From assembly GCF_013294015.1 (NCBI RefSeq), contig NZ_JABSNO010000022.1:1-59091 (forward strand): a DNA stretch of 59,091 nucleotides, in the 5' to 3' direction. Below, in pieces: positions 18,015 to 27,283 of the stretch (its first letter is position 1; the number at the start of each line of letters is the position of its first letter). Both the position numbers and the translations under genes were made by a program. The notes under the pieces are model-generated. The model did not search any database and was not told the origin of the DNA. It saw nothing but the letters and a program-made list of their open reading frames with translations. This stretch comes from Frigoriflavimonas asaccharolytica. GTDB taxonomy: Bacteria > Bacteroidota > Bacteroidia > Flavobacteriales > Weeksellaceae.

Positions 18015-18022
18015 TATCTTTG
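18015..18022 (+). promoter_or_regulatory. Putative -7 element upstream of nadD
   Basis: TATCTTTG matches TAnnTTTG, 125 bp before the nadD ATG. The leader between contains AAAACTAATGTG twice. No good -33 element is visible. Confidence 0.35.
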
Positions 18023-18147
18023 TGAATATTTTAGAACACATTAGCTAAAAATATCTCAATGAAAATCTTTGATTTTCAAAACTAATGTGAGCTAATGCTT
18101 ACTAAAGTCATCAGTAAATTAAAAAACTAATGTGGTAAAAAAAATGT

Positions 18148-18735
18148 ATGACAAAAATTGGTCTTTTCTTCGGCTCTTTCAATCCTATTCATATTGGACA
18201 TTTAATTCTTGCGAATTATATTTTAGAAAAATCAGACATGGAGCAAGTTTGGTTTGTAGTTTCTCCGCAAAACCCGTTCAAAGAAAAAAAATCTTTGTTG
18301 AAAGATTATCACCGTTTGGATATGGTCAATTTAGCTTTGAAAAATTATCCAAAAATGCGCGCTTCTAATGTAGAATTTTCTATGCCACAACCAAGTTACA
18401 CCACAGACACATTAGCATATTTAAAAGAAAAACATCCAGAAAAATCTTTTGCATTAATCATGGGCGAAGACAATTTAAAAAGCCTTCACAAGTGGAAAAA
18501 TTCAGAAAATTTAGTAGAAAATAATCATATTATCGTTTATCCTAGAAAATTAGAAGCTGATAATTTGGAAGAAAATCCCTTATTAAATCATCCGAATATT
18601 AGTTTGATAGATGCTCCAATCATTGAACTTTCTGCCACGCAAATACGGGAAATGATCAAACTTAACCAAAACGTAAGACCGATGCTTCCGCCAGAAGTTT
18701 TTGAATTTTTGGATGGGAGTAGTTTTTATAAGTAA
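18148..18735 (+). CDS. nadD: Nicotinate-nucleotide adenylyltransferase
   Basis: A 195-residue NadD, which adenylates nicotinate mononucleotide to deamido-NAD in NAD synthesis. The nucleotidyltransferase motif GSFNPIHIGHL (residues 9-19) and the C-terminal LSATQIREMI carry the active-site signature. Length is typical. The start at 18148 gives MTKIGLFFGSF, the family N-terminus; a different-frame ATG at 18132 is not used. Confidence 0.95.
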   Translation: MTKIGLFFGSFNPIHIGHLILANYILEKSDMEQVWFVVSPQNPFKEKKSLLKDYHRLDMVNLALKNYPKMRASNVEFSMPQPSYTTDTLAYLKEKHPEKSFALIMGEDNLKSLHKWKNSENLVENNHIIVYPRKLEADNLEENPLLNHPNISLIDAPIIELSATQIREMIKLNQNVRPMLPPEVFEFLDGSSFYK

Positions 18736-18747
18736 TGTAAAAGTCAA

Positions 18748-18829
18748 GAAATTAATTGTACAGATTTTGTAGTTTTTGCAAATCTTACAAAATATTAAAT
18801 CTGCAATATTTGCAAGAGCAATTAATTTC
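18748..18829 (+). repeat. 82-bp nested imperfect palindrome after nadD
   Basis: GAAATTAATTG (18748-18758) is the exact inverse of CAATTAATTTC (18819-18829). Inside, CAGATTT pairs with AAATCTG and TTTTGTA with TACAAAA. The element could form a long stem-loop in RNA. It may serve as an mRNA end structure for nadD or be a small mobile palindrome. Confidence 0.55.
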
Positions 18830-18865
18830 CAAATTAGCATAGTAACACTTATTCAAAATAAATAA

Positions 18866-19204
18866 ATGGAATTTATAGATAAATTTTTTGCAAAATATTC
18901 AGACGATAAAATCACGAAATGGTTTAAGCAAGTTTGCACTGCGGAAGCAATTTCCTGGGCATTATTGTTTAGCGCGATGATCTGGATTCGCTATGATCGA
19001 GAAGGACTTTTGCCTACAATTTACATCATCATCATCGGAAATATCCATGGCTTATTTTTCACCCTTTACTTACTCCTAATCTTACCCGCAAAAAGAATTT
19101 TCAAATGGGACGATGAAGATTTTGTAGTTGCACTTCTCGCTGCATTCTTCCCTTTTGCAACTATTTTTATCGAAAAGAAGTTTGCAAAAATGGATCGGGA
19201 ATAA
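18866..19204 (+). CDS. DUF3817 domain membrane protein
   Basis: A 112-residue protein with three membrane segments (about 28-44, 52-75 and 87-103), the DUF3817 pattern including GNIHGLFFTLYLLLIL. The family is found in many bacteria and sits in the inner membrane; no function is established. The ATG at 18866 gives the expected length. A shared two-way terminator lies just after the stop. Confidence 0.85.
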   Translation: MEFIDKFFAKYSDDKITKWFKQVCTAEAISWALLFSAMIWIRYDREGLLPTIYIIIIGNIHGLFFTLYLLLILPAKRIFKWDDEDFVVALLAAFFPFATIFIEKKFAKMDRE

Positions 19205-19234
19205 AAAAAAGGAACATTGCTGCTCCTTTTTAAT
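19204..19234. terminator. Bidirectional terminator between DUF3817 and the convergent lipoprotein gene
   Basis: AAAAGGA (19207-19213) pairs with TCCTTTT (19224-19230), with A-rich and T-rich tracts on the outer sides, so it can act in either direction between two convergent genes. Confidence 0.7.
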
Positions 19235-19250
19235 TTAAAATATATGATTA

Positions 19251-20986
19251 TCAATAATCTCGAAGAACATGACCTGTTGCTGTAATTGTACGAGTTCCAT
19301 TCTCAAAAGTTCCATTAAGTGTGAAATCAATATATCCACCGACTGGTCCAAAATTACTAATCTGTAAGATAAAATTATTTCCTGGTGTATTTGCTGATAT
19401 GCCATTTGGTATATTATAAAATGCAACAGTAAAACCAGAAGTATAAGTTCCTGCAGCAGCAGTAAAACCACCTCCAAATATTGCAAACTGTGGGGTTCCA
19501 CAATCAATTGTAATGTAAGTATTGTCTAAATTACCAGTAAAAATACCAATACAGGTTTGTACTGGATCATTATCAACTTTAAAATTAATTATTTCATTAA
19601 TTGCACTACAAGACGTAATAAAACTAAGATTTGTAACTGGGAATGCTGTAAATGCAATATTTCCAGTGGTCTGCAAATTATCCAAATCATATCCTTCAAC
19701 TTGAAATTGTGGACTTGAACTACAAACAAAGCTATTGATTGAAAATTGACCATTTGTTACAGGAATTATACTGTAAAAAAATTATTTCCCGTTGGTCTAA
19801 AAATCTGAACAAAACCATCTATCACATTGTTTCCAGCACAATCTAAAAGTGTTCCTTCTATCAATGTACTTTGAGCTGTTGCAATATTCAAAACTACATC
19901 TATATTCGAAGAATTTGCTGTGAATGGACCAATTGTAGATGTTTGTATTAAATTCTCGCAATTATCATAAATTTTCATTATTAAAGGTTGATTTGCTGGA
20001 ACAAAGCCAGTAACTAAACCATTAGAATTTGTGGATAAACCATAATCTTGAGCAGAATTTGCACTTAATCTAATATGCAAATTTCCTAATGGTTGATTAA
20101 GTGAATTTTTCACTGATACATTTAAAATTACTGGATTAGTTGTCAAACTTGGACACCACCAAGAAAAATGCTTCACATTTCCTACATATTTATTCCCAAC
20201 TTTGGTAGCGCTTCCTTCTTCTCTCCAAATTCCTTCCGTTTCGTTGAAAGACCATAAAGGTATTGTATTTGGCGAACTTGCCAATTGTGCAGCATCAATC
20301 GGCGAAGTAATTTCTGCCGTATGATTGTCTGCAATTTGTAGATTTTGCCCTGCGTCTCCCGTTAGTTGTACATGCATCATTCCGTAAGATTCCAAAAGTC
20401 TGGATTGCCCTTGAGAATTTCCGGCGAGCAAACTTCCAGGCATGGTTTCGTTAAAATAAGTATCCGAAGTTTTTAGATTAAATAAAGCAACTTTTACACT
20501 TCCAGTATACGCACTTCCATTTTCATTTTTGAAACTTCCATCAAATTTAACGGAACTTCCATCGGGTAGAGAAACGGTACTTGTAGCACCAGAATTTACT
20601 GTAGCAGTAGTAGTTGCAGGTATCATCATGATATTGATGCGGTTGTCTCCATTTGTAGGAAGCAAAACTCTAGAAGCATTTACAAAACCAGATTTTGTGG
20701 CTTTTACATGTGCAAAATTTTCTTTTACCGAAACATTTTTTAGTAAGAAAAACCCTTTAGAATTGGTTTGAACTGTAGAAGTTCCTATAGAAATTGTAGC
20801 TCCAGATACAGGATTTCCGCTTCTATCCAAAACTTGACCAAAGAAATTTCTGTTTACGGTATTTCCATAATTGTATTGAAATTCTGGGGAAACGATGTTT
20901 GTTTCATTTGTCTCTTCAATCGCTTCAGTTCGGCATCCGTTTGTGAAAAAAAACACTAAAATCAAGAGTAAAATTGATTTTTTCAT
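19251..20986 (-). pseudogene. Carboxypeptidase-regulatory-like lipoprotein, split by a frameshift
   Basis: The first part, 19766-20986 (406 aa), has a lipobox FFTNGC (Cys18), then a carboxypeptidase-regulatory-like fold with GQVLDRSGNPVSGATISIGT and TNSKGFFLLKNVSV, then a long beta-rich region. It stops just after a run of seven A on the plus strand (19775-19781). Adding one base to that run restores a single frame that continues through SIIPVTNGQFSINSF and GYDLDNLQTTG to the stop at 19251, giving about 578 residues. So this is one gene with a one-base loss in a homopolymer: a real mutation, a phase-variable tract, or an assembly error. Surface protein of unknown ligand. Confidence 0.85.
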
Positions 20987-21369
20987 GGTTTTGGCTTTTT
21001 AACCTCATAAAGGTAAATAATATATTCCAAAATTAATTCAGATTATTTATTGGCAATATTGAAGCGAGAATTGCTAAAATTTAATTAAAAATAGACGCAA
21101 GAGTTGAATTTTATACTCTGTTTCTTGCTGATAATTTAAAATTCAAATTCATCAATATAAATTTTTAGTACTGACAATCAATTAATTATAAATAAATTTA
21201 AAATAATACACTACTTTGTATTGCATATTACTAAATTTAAAACATATCTTTGTAATGTCAATTAATAACAAAACTAAACTACCGAAACTAAAAGTCGCGA
21301 AAAACGAATAAGCAAATTCACAAAACTAATAACCTGCGGCTTTTATTTTTTATTAAAAACTATTTTACC
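20987..21369 (+). other. Divergent intergenic region upstream of the barrel receptor
   Basis: The 383 bp contain no gene. The right half holds a promoter-like pair (21221-21252) and a leader with a possible attenuator-like stem (21290-21344). The left half is plain AT-rich DNA in which I see nothing further. Confidence 0.5.
21221..21252 (+). promoter_or_regulatory. Promoter-like element for the OMP receptor gene
   Basis: TTG at 21221-21223 and TATCTTTG at 21245-21252 match the Bacteroidota -33 and -7 boxes with 21 bp between. The predicted leader to the ATG at 21370 is about 110 bases. Confidence 0.6.
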
Positions 21370-23571
21370 ATGAAAACTTTAATCACTTCTCTCGCCTTAC
21401 TTTCTGGTTCTCTCTATTTTGCGCAAGAAACGTCGCCAAAAGATTCTATAAAATCTGAAAATATAGAAGAAGTAATCATTCAAAAAAAAGTATTTTTAAA
21501 AAAAGCAGATCGCATGATTTACGATGTAGCCAATTCGCCAATTGCAAAAGGAACTACCGCTTTTGATTTACTAAAAGAAACACCATTAGTTTCTTCTACA
21601 GACAATTCTACATTGAAAATTCTAGGTAAAAACAACGCAATTATCTACATCAATGGAAGAAAAACCAATATGGATGCAGAAGCTGTGATGGAAATGCTAA
21701 AAAACACGCCTTCAGAAAATATCTCGAAAATTGAAATTATCACCGTTCCTTCTTCAGAATTTGTGGTAGAAAGCAACGATGGAATCATCAATATCGTATT
21801 GAAAAAAAAGCAAACCGATGGCTTAAATGGGACTTTGAAATTAGCAGACGAGCAATCTTTCTACAATATGCCTTCTGCAGCTTTGAGTCTAAATTACAGA
21901 AAAGATAAATTGGGCGCAGATGGAAACATCTACTCTAGTTTGCAACAAACTCGCAGAGATTTAACGTTAACGAATGGAAATTCGACTTTTAATAATACCA
22001 GTATTGGAGGAATGACAGATCCCAATCAGAATTTGGGAGGCTACATTAATTTAGATTATGAGCTTACACCAAAACAAAATATTGGACTGTCTTACAATAC
22101 CAGATATAATTGGAGCAATAATTCGCAAACCAATTTAAATAATACGGCAATAGATCTAATTGCAAATACCACCAAAAAAACAAATACTTTAAATATAGAA
22201 GATGCAACGTCTAAAAGCCACTCTTTGAATTTAAATTATGAATTAAAAACAGATGAAGAAGGCAGTAAATTGGTGATGAATGCTTCTTATTTAAATTATA
22301 ATAGAATGCAACAGAACACCAATACAACTACCAATCTTGCTACAAATGGTGTAAATTCTCGTTTTTTGCAAGCCAATCCACAATTTGTAGATAATTATGG
22401 TTTCCAAGCAGATTATTTTCTAAAATTAAAACACGAAACTACTTTATCTTTTGGAGGAAACTACAACAACACAAAAACGGATAACGATACCACTTTTGAA
22501 AATTTAATTCCGCCATCTGGAATAGATGCCAATCTTTCTAACCATTTTGTATACAAGGAAAATATTTCTGGATTTTACGGAACATTAGAGAAAAGCATCG
22601 GTGAAAAATTTTCAGGAAAAATAGGAGCTCGCCTAGAATTAACGCATAACGAGGGTGACGTTTTGGGTAAAGAGGATCCTTTCTATCATTTCTCAAATGA
22701 TTATGCTGATGTTTTGCCGTATGCAAGCGCAAACTATAATTTTAACAAAGACAATTCTTTAAGCTATACATTTTCTAGTAGAATTAGAAGACCATCTTTT
22801 GGCCAACTAAATCCTACCCGACAATACATTACGGAATTAAACTATGTGCAGAATAATCCTTTTATGAAAGCATCTACTTACTACACGAATGAAATAAATT
22901 ATATGTTCAAAAATTCATACTTCTTTGTATTAAATCACACTTTTATAAAAGATGAAAACCAAGAAATTCCTTTGCAAAAAACAAATGCCAATGGCGAAAC
23001 TGAATTAAGATACATAAGAACAAACTATGGAGATAAACAGGAATTTGGTGCCACAATAGGAATGCAAAAAACATTTTTTAACGGTATTTGGAATGCCAAT
23101 AATAGTTTAAATTTAGCCTACAATATTTTTAAAGGTTCACTTTCTACAGATCCAATTACCAATGAAGAATTTCCCGTTTATGACATCAATAAAGACACCT
23201 TTTTTTATATGGTGCAACTTAATAATACGATCCGTTTATCTTCTAAAAAAGATTGGTATTTTGGCATAAATTATTTCTACTTATCGCCTCAAGAAGTAGA
23301 ATTAGGGAAACTAGATACCCTACAAAGTTTAGATTTATCTGTAAAGAAAATCTATAAAGATTGGACTTTTATGTTTGAAGTAAATGATATCTTAGGCACC
23401 AATGTAGAATCCTTCAAAGAAATACAGAACACAGGATACTTTAACAGCGTAAATCAAAACCGATACAAAAGAAGCGTGAATTTAAGAGCAACCTATAATT
23501 TTGGAAATAAAAAAGTAGAAAAAATCCGCAAAACGGAAAGCGCAAATTCATCTATAAAAGACAGAACTTAA
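21370..23571 (+). CDS. TonB-dependent receptor-like outer-membrane beta-barrel protein
   Basis: A 733-residue outer-membrane protein. Signal peptide 1-18 (SLYFA), a plug-like domain (about 35-145) with LLKETPLVSSTDNSTLKILG and ISKIEIITVPSSEF, then a C-terminal 22-strand-type barrel of the OMP_b-brl_3 kind. No N-terminal carboxypeptidase-like extension is present, unlike many relatives. No SusD partner is adjacent, so carbohydrate import is not suggested; a metal or peptide ligand is possible but unproven. Preceded by a promoter-like pair and followed by a strong terminator, so monocistronic. Confidence 0.88.
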   Translation: MKTLITSLALLSGSLYFAQETSPKDSIKSENIEEVIIQKKVFLKKADRMIYDVANSPIAKGTTAFDLLKETPLVSSTDNSTLKILGKNNAIIYINGRKTNMDAEAVMEMLKNTPSENISKIEIITVPSSEFVVESNDGIINIVLKKKQTDGLNGTLKLADEQSFYNMPSAALSLNYRKDKLGADGNIYSSLQQTRRDLTLTNGNSTFNNTSIGGMTDPNQNLGGYINLDYELTPKQNIGLSYNTRYNWSNNSQTNLNNTAIDLIANTTKKTNTLNIEDATSKSHSLNLNYELKTDEEGSKLVMNASYLNYNRMQQNTNTTTNLATNGVNSRFLQANPQFVDNYGFQADYFLKLKHETTLSFGGNYNNTKTDNDTTFENLIPPSGIDANLSNHFVYKENISGFYGTLEKSIGEKFSGKIGARLELTHNEGDVLGKEDPFYHFSNDYADVLPYASANYNFNKDNSLSYTFSSRIRRPSFGQLNPTRQYITELNYVQNNPFMKASTYYTNEINYMFKNSYFFVLNHTFIKDENQEIPLQKTNANGETELRYIRTNYGDKQEFGATIGMQKTFFNGIWNANNSLNLAYNIFKGSLSTDPITNEEFPVYDINKDTFFYMVQLNNTIRLSSKKDWYFGINYFYLSPQEVELGKLDTLQSLDLSVKKIYKDWTFMFEVNDILGTNVESFKEIQNTGYFNSVNQNRYKRSVNLRATYNFGNKKVEKIRKTESANSSIKDRT

Positions 23572-23600
23572 TTCAATTTTTCATTTTAATTTCTCAAAAG

Positions 23601-23631
23601 AAATCCACATCATTTTTGGTGTGGATTTTTT
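23601..23631 (+). terminator. Intrinsic terminator after the OMP receptor gene
   Basis: AAATCCACA (23601-23609) pairs with TGTGGATTT (23620-23628), followed by a T run. Confidence 0.85.
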
Positions 23632-23660
23632 AAATTTGAAAAGAAGATTGTTTAAATTTT

Positions 23661-24584
23661 CTACAATTTCGGCAAAAATATTTCAGCCAACATGCATCTC
23701 GCACTTCCACCACCGTTGGTTTCTATGGTTTCTAAATCTGCATAAATAATTTCACAATGGTTTTCAATAGAAGAAATTTGTTCTTCTGTTAAAGATTTAA
23801 AAGCTGTTTCGCTCATCACCAAAAATTGTTTTCCATCTGTATTTTGTACTTGAAGCATATTACCCGCAAAATTTTGCAGCTGATCTTCAGAAATTTCTAT
23901 CAATTCTTTGTGGCTAGATTTGATGACTTCTTGCACTTTCTCGCGTTCCATTTCGTCATCAATACAATCCAAACAGATTACCACAAATTGCTCTGCAACA
24001 CACATCATCACATTGGTGTGGTATATTGGCAATCTTTCGCCGTTAGCATTTTGATAAGAATGAAATACTATTGGTGTATATTCTATTTTCTCACAAAAAT
24101 CTTGAAACAATTCTACATCCAATCTCAATGAAACAGAGCCATAGGCCAATTTATTATCATGATCAAAAATGATACTTCCTGTTCCTTCCAAAAATTTCCC
24201 CATATTTTCTGCAGGAGATAAATCTAAAATATTTTCCACCAAAAAACCTTCAGTTTTAATGGTTTCTATAATGTCATTTCTTCTTTCCACTCTTCTATTT
24301 TCTGCAAACATCGGATAGGTAACCGCGGTTCCATCAACATGAAAACTCACCCAATTATTTGGAAAAATAGAATCTGGCGAATGTGGTTCCAAAGTATCTT
24401 TTATAGAAATGACGTTAATGCCTTTAGATTTTAATTTTTCTACAAAATTTTGAAATTCCACCAAAGCTTTTGCTTGAATATCGTTTCCCTTTTGTTCTAC
24501 TTGAAAATAATTATTCTCTGCCGTTTCAGCATTATAGCCAAAAGCAATAGGCTCAATCATCAAAAGTGTATCTGTAGTTTGCAT
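23661..24584 (-). CDS. ctlX: Citrulline utilization hydrolase CtlX-type amidinotransferase-fold enzyme
   Basis: A 307-residue member of the guanidino-group modifying superfamily, matching the CtlX type in length and motifs. Visible active-site parts: PNNW (75-78), LEGTGS (132-137), YHTNVMM with His189, and the catalytic Cys297 in GGGSARCMLAEI. Superfamily enzymes act on arginine, citrulline or methylarginine through a cysteine adduct. CtlX has been linked to citrulline use. A second superfamily member lies at 26216-27130. The upstream 440 bp are non-coding. Confidence 0.86.
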   Translation of the reverse strand: MQTTDTLLMIEPIAFGYNAETAENNYFQVEQKGNDIQAKALVEFQNFVEKLKSKGINVISIKDTLEPHSPDSIFPNNWVSFHVDGTAVTYPMFAENRRVERRNDIIETIKTEGFLVENILDLSPAENMGKFLEGTGSIIFDHDNKLAYGSVSLRLDVELFQDFCEKIEYTPIVFHSYQNANGERLPIYHTNVMMCVAEQFVVICLDCIDDEMEREKVQEVIKSSHKELIEISEDQLQNFAGNMLQVQNTDGKQFLVMSETAFKSLTEEQISSIENHCEIIYADLETIETNGGGSARCMLAEIFLPKL

Positions 24585-25026
24585 AATTTTTTTATTTCAA
24601 TTAGGCAAAAGTATGATTTTTTTGATTATTTTTAATCACAAATAAGGATGATTAAAATTTTTATAATAATATAAAACTGAGAATTTTTCTTTTTTCTTAA
24701 CGCAAAGATTATCTGTATATTTACTAAATAGTAGGCAAAGATTATGACTTTGTCATTGAAGCGTATGTTTGAAGTGCTTTTAATTTAAACGCTGTAAAAA
24801 AATCATTTAAATTAACGTTTGACGGAAACAAAATAATCGAATAATTTATATATCACTATTCACAAACTTAATCAAATTGCTTGCAATTAAATCTTTGCAT
24901 ACTAAAGTTAGAATTTAGCAAAAAATATCTTTGCGTTAAAAAAAATCTTAGAGTTTCATTTGCAATTATAGCATTTATCAAAAGTTTATCTTAAATTAGT
25001 TCAATATATTTTAGAAATAAATAGAA
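24585..25026 (+). other. AT-rich intergenic region containing an element with inverted ends
   Basis: The 442 bp hold no convincing gene. They include a 243-bp segment bounded by 13-bp inverted repeats (24697-24939). The remainder is low-complexity AT DNA. Confidence 0.5.
24697..24939. repeat. 243-bp element with 13-bp terminal inverted repeats
   Basis: TTAACGCAAAGAT (24697-24709) is the exact reverse complement of ATCTTTGCGTTAA (24927-24939). The interior is non-coding and also contains internal GCAAAGATTAT and CTTTGCAT motifs. The size and inverted ends resemble a miniature element; no target duplication is evident. Confidence 0.5.
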
Positions 25027-25410
25027 ATGGAACTTTCTGAAAATCAAATTTCCTATAAAATAATAGGAGTTGCCTTGGAAATTCATAGAACATATGGAGT
25101 TGGTTTGTTAGAAAAAGCTTACGAAGATATTCTAGCTTATGAACTAAAAGAACTTGGGCTTGATGTTAAAGCTCAGCTTTCACTACCTTTGAAACATAAA
25201 GACCTCGTTATTGAGAACGCTTATCGTTTAGATTTATTGGTAAATGAAAAAGTGATTATTGAAGTGAAAGCTGTATCAGAACTTCATCCAATTGTTGATG
25301 CTCAAGTTTTGACTTATTTAAAATTGACTAAATTAAAATTAGGAATAATTATCAATTTTCACTCTAAATTATTAAAAGATGGTATTAAACGTAAGGTAAA
25401 TAAATTGTAA
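25027..25410 (+). CDS. GxxExxY family protein
   Basis: A 127-residue GxxExxY protein. The naming motif is GLLEKAY (Gly26, Glu29, Tyr32). Later residues, RLDLLVNEKVIIEVKAV with Asp69, Glu79 and Lys81, have the D...ExK pattern of PD-(D/E)xK nucleases, which supports a nuclease-like fold; activity has not been shown as far as I know. The gene is followed by cutC after 5 bp. In Bacteroidota this family recurs next to non-coding repeats rich in CGCAAAG, as here. Confidence 0.88.
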   Translation: MELSENQISYKIIGVALEIHRTYGVGLLEKAYEDILAYELKELGLDVKAQLSLPLKHKDLVIENAYRLDLLVNEKVIIEVKAVSELHPIVDAQVLTYLKLTKLKLGIIINFHSKLLKDGIKRKVNKL

Positions 25411-25415
25411 AAATT

Positions 25416-26075
25416 ATGTTAGAAATTGCTTGTTTTGATCTTACTTCGGCAGAGATTGCCTTGGCTTCGGTTGCAGATAGAATAGAATTTTGTAGAGATA
25501 GATTTCAAGGTGGAACAACGCCAGATCTGGAAGAATTTAAATATTTAAAAGAAAAATTTGATAAACCCATTTATATAATGATTCGCCCAAAAGGTGGCGA
25601 CTTCTACTACAGCGACGATGAATTTGCAGAAATGATAGAATCCATCAATAAATTTAAAAAATATGGAGCAGATGGTTTCGTTTTTGGAATTTTGGGCAGA
25701 CAGCAGGAAATAGATCTAGAAAGAAATAAATTTTTGCTAGATCTTGCACATCCAATTCCATGTACCTTTCATAAAGCAATAGATCGTGTACCAGATTATG
25801 AACTTGGAATTTCAAAAATAGTAAAATTAGGCTTTCATAATGTGCTGACTTCTGGCGGCGCAGAAAATTTGCGAGATGGCGCGGAAAATATAAAAAAAAG
25901 CATCGAAAAACACTCCGACAAAATAAATATAATAATTGGCGGTGGTTTACGATCCGATAATATAAAAAGGGTAAAAGAGGAAACTGGCGGCAGCAATTTC
26001 CATTCTTCTGCAATTACAAAATATGGCATTTTTGCGGATGAGACAGAGATTAGTGAGATCAAGACGTGGATTTAG
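25416..26075 (+). CDS. cutC: CutC family protein
   Basis: A 219-residue TIM-barrel protein of the CutC family. The signatures are LEIACFDLTSAEIALASVADRIE at the N-terminus (family ExCxxxxxSAxxA-like), RFQGGTTPDLEE, and IMIRPKGGDFYYSDDEF. The family is annotated for copper homeostasis from early genetics, but the copper role is disputed, so I would not infer it. Start spacing of 5 bp from the GxxExxY gene suggests co-transcription. Confidence 0.92.
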   Translation: MLEIACFDLTSAEIALASVADRIEFCRDRFQGGTTPDLEEFKYLKEKFDKPIYIMIRPKGGDFYYSDDEFAEMIESINKFKKYGADGFVFGILGRQQEIDLERNKFLLDLAHPIPCTFHKAIDRVPDYELGISKIVKLGFHNVLTSGGAENLRDGAENIKKSIEKHSDKINIIIGGGLRSDNIKRVKEETGGSNFHSSAITKYGIFADETEISEIKTWI

Positions 26076-26182
26076 GAAATAATATTGGTGAATTTTACAA
26101 GAGTGACTTCTATTTCTTCGCAGAATTTTCCCATTATTTGTCTTTCCGTAGGAAACTCTGTAGTATTATTAGACTTCAAGAT
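26072..26182 (-). pseudogene. Possible C-terminal gene remnant
   Basis: On the minus strand a frame without start runs about 35 codons to a TAA at 26072-26074, with text such as TTEFPTERQIMGKFCEEIEV. It looks protein-like but I do not recognise it. It overlaps the end of cutC by 4 bp. It may be chance. Confidence 0.25.
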
Positions 26183-26215
26183 GCTTTCAGCATGACAAAC
26201 TGGCTGTTGTAAAAC

Positions 26216-27130
26216 CTACTCTCTAACCAATGGCAAAGTAGAACATCTCAATAAACCACCCATTTTGGAAATTTCTCGGTAAGGAATTTCTTCTACCGTC
26301 ATTCCCCAGTTTTCTCGCAGGTGCTTATTCAACCTCGTAAAACTAGAATCTGAAACCACAATCTCTGGCGAAATGGAAAATATATTTGGATTCATTTCAA
26401 ACATTTCTTGCTTTGTCACATGAAAACAATTTGATTCCCCAAAAATTTGTACCACTAATTTATAATCGTCTTCACTTACAAAACCATCTTTGTAAATGAT
26501 GCATTTATCTTTGCCAATAGGATTAAACGTGCAATCCAAATGTAAAATCCCCTGAAAAGGATCTGTGTCATTTTTCTTTAATTCTAAATCTATAATTCTC
26601 TTCTTAGGGAAATATTCTTTTAAAATTTCTATTGCATATTCATTTGTTCTGGCAGTTTTAAAGTTTCTATAATCTTCGGAAAAGCAAGTTCCTATAAAAA
26701 TGAAATTGTTCCAAGAAATAACATCGCCGCCTTCTATATGTGCAGATTCTGGAAGATTGATTATGTTTTTCCATCCTACTCTCGCAAATATTTTGCGATA
26801 AGCATCTTGCTCATCATAGCGATCTTGAATAATATTAGAAATAATCATCTTATCTTCTATTACAAAAGCAACATCTCTGGCGAAAACTTGATTGTAATCT
26901 TTTATCAAACTCGGACGGTAAACTTCTACATCATGCTTTTTCAAAATCTTTTCAAATTCTGTCATCTCAAAAGTAATATCCTTTTCTTGAGGATAGATAT
27001 TATTTTGAATTGAATGGTAACTCTTGGCATCAAAACTATCTTCTAGAGAATGTGGTGCACCCATGGAATCTGGTAATCCAAGAACTACTGATTTTAATTT
27101 GCCGGTTTCGTTATTGATGTTTAACTTCAT
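26216..27130 (-). CDS. DDAH/arginine-deiminase-like guanidino-modifying hydrolase
   Basis: A 304-residue enzyme from ATG 27130 (MKLNINNETGKLKSVVLGLP); the 6 codons upstream look non-conserved. Superfamily motifs are FARDVAF (83-89), HIEGGDV (131-137), HLDC with His198, and catalytic Cys296 in GGLLRCSTLPL. This is a complete active site for hydrolysis of arginine-like guanidino groups; whether the substrate is arginine, dimethylarginine or another compound is open. It is separate from the CtlX gene but in the same direction and in the same neighbourhood. Confidence 0.85.
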   Translation of the reverse strand: MKLNINNETGKLKSVVLGLPDSMGAPHSLEDSFDAKSYHSIQNNIYPQEKDITFEMTEFEKILKKHDVEVYRPSLIKDYNQVFARDVAFVIEDKMIISNIIQDRYDEQDAYRKIFARVGWKNIINLPESAHIEGGDVISWNNFIFIGTCFSEDYRNFKTARTNEYAIEILKEYFPKKRIIDLELKKNDTDPFQGILHLDCTFNPIGKDKCIIYKDGFVSEDDYKLVVQIFGESNCFHVTKQEMFEMNPNIFSISPEIVVSDSSFTRLNKHLRENWGMTVEEIPYREISKMGGLLRCSTLPLVRE

Positions 27131-27283
27131 ATAAATGGTAAAAAACAAATATACGAATTGTTAAGTAGTTTTGGGAGTTTTGTTTAATATCGGTATTTAT
27201 AAAAATAGAAATTTTCTAGATTAAATTATTATAAAAATTTGTAGATTATTTTTTAAGATTTCCGAAAATATATTGTCTTGTAA

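Noticed and set aside
18132-18368. Alternate frame starting at 18132
   Set aside because: It overlaps NadD in another frame; the NadD motif GSFNPIHIGHL fixes the real frame and start at 18148.
19235-19507. Out-of-frame 90-codon frame inside the split lipoprotein gene
   Set aside because: Leucine- and glutamine-rich shadow of the real frame.
25654-26062. Antisense frames in cutC
   Set aside because: Composition is a mirror of the conserved CutC coding strand; no support.
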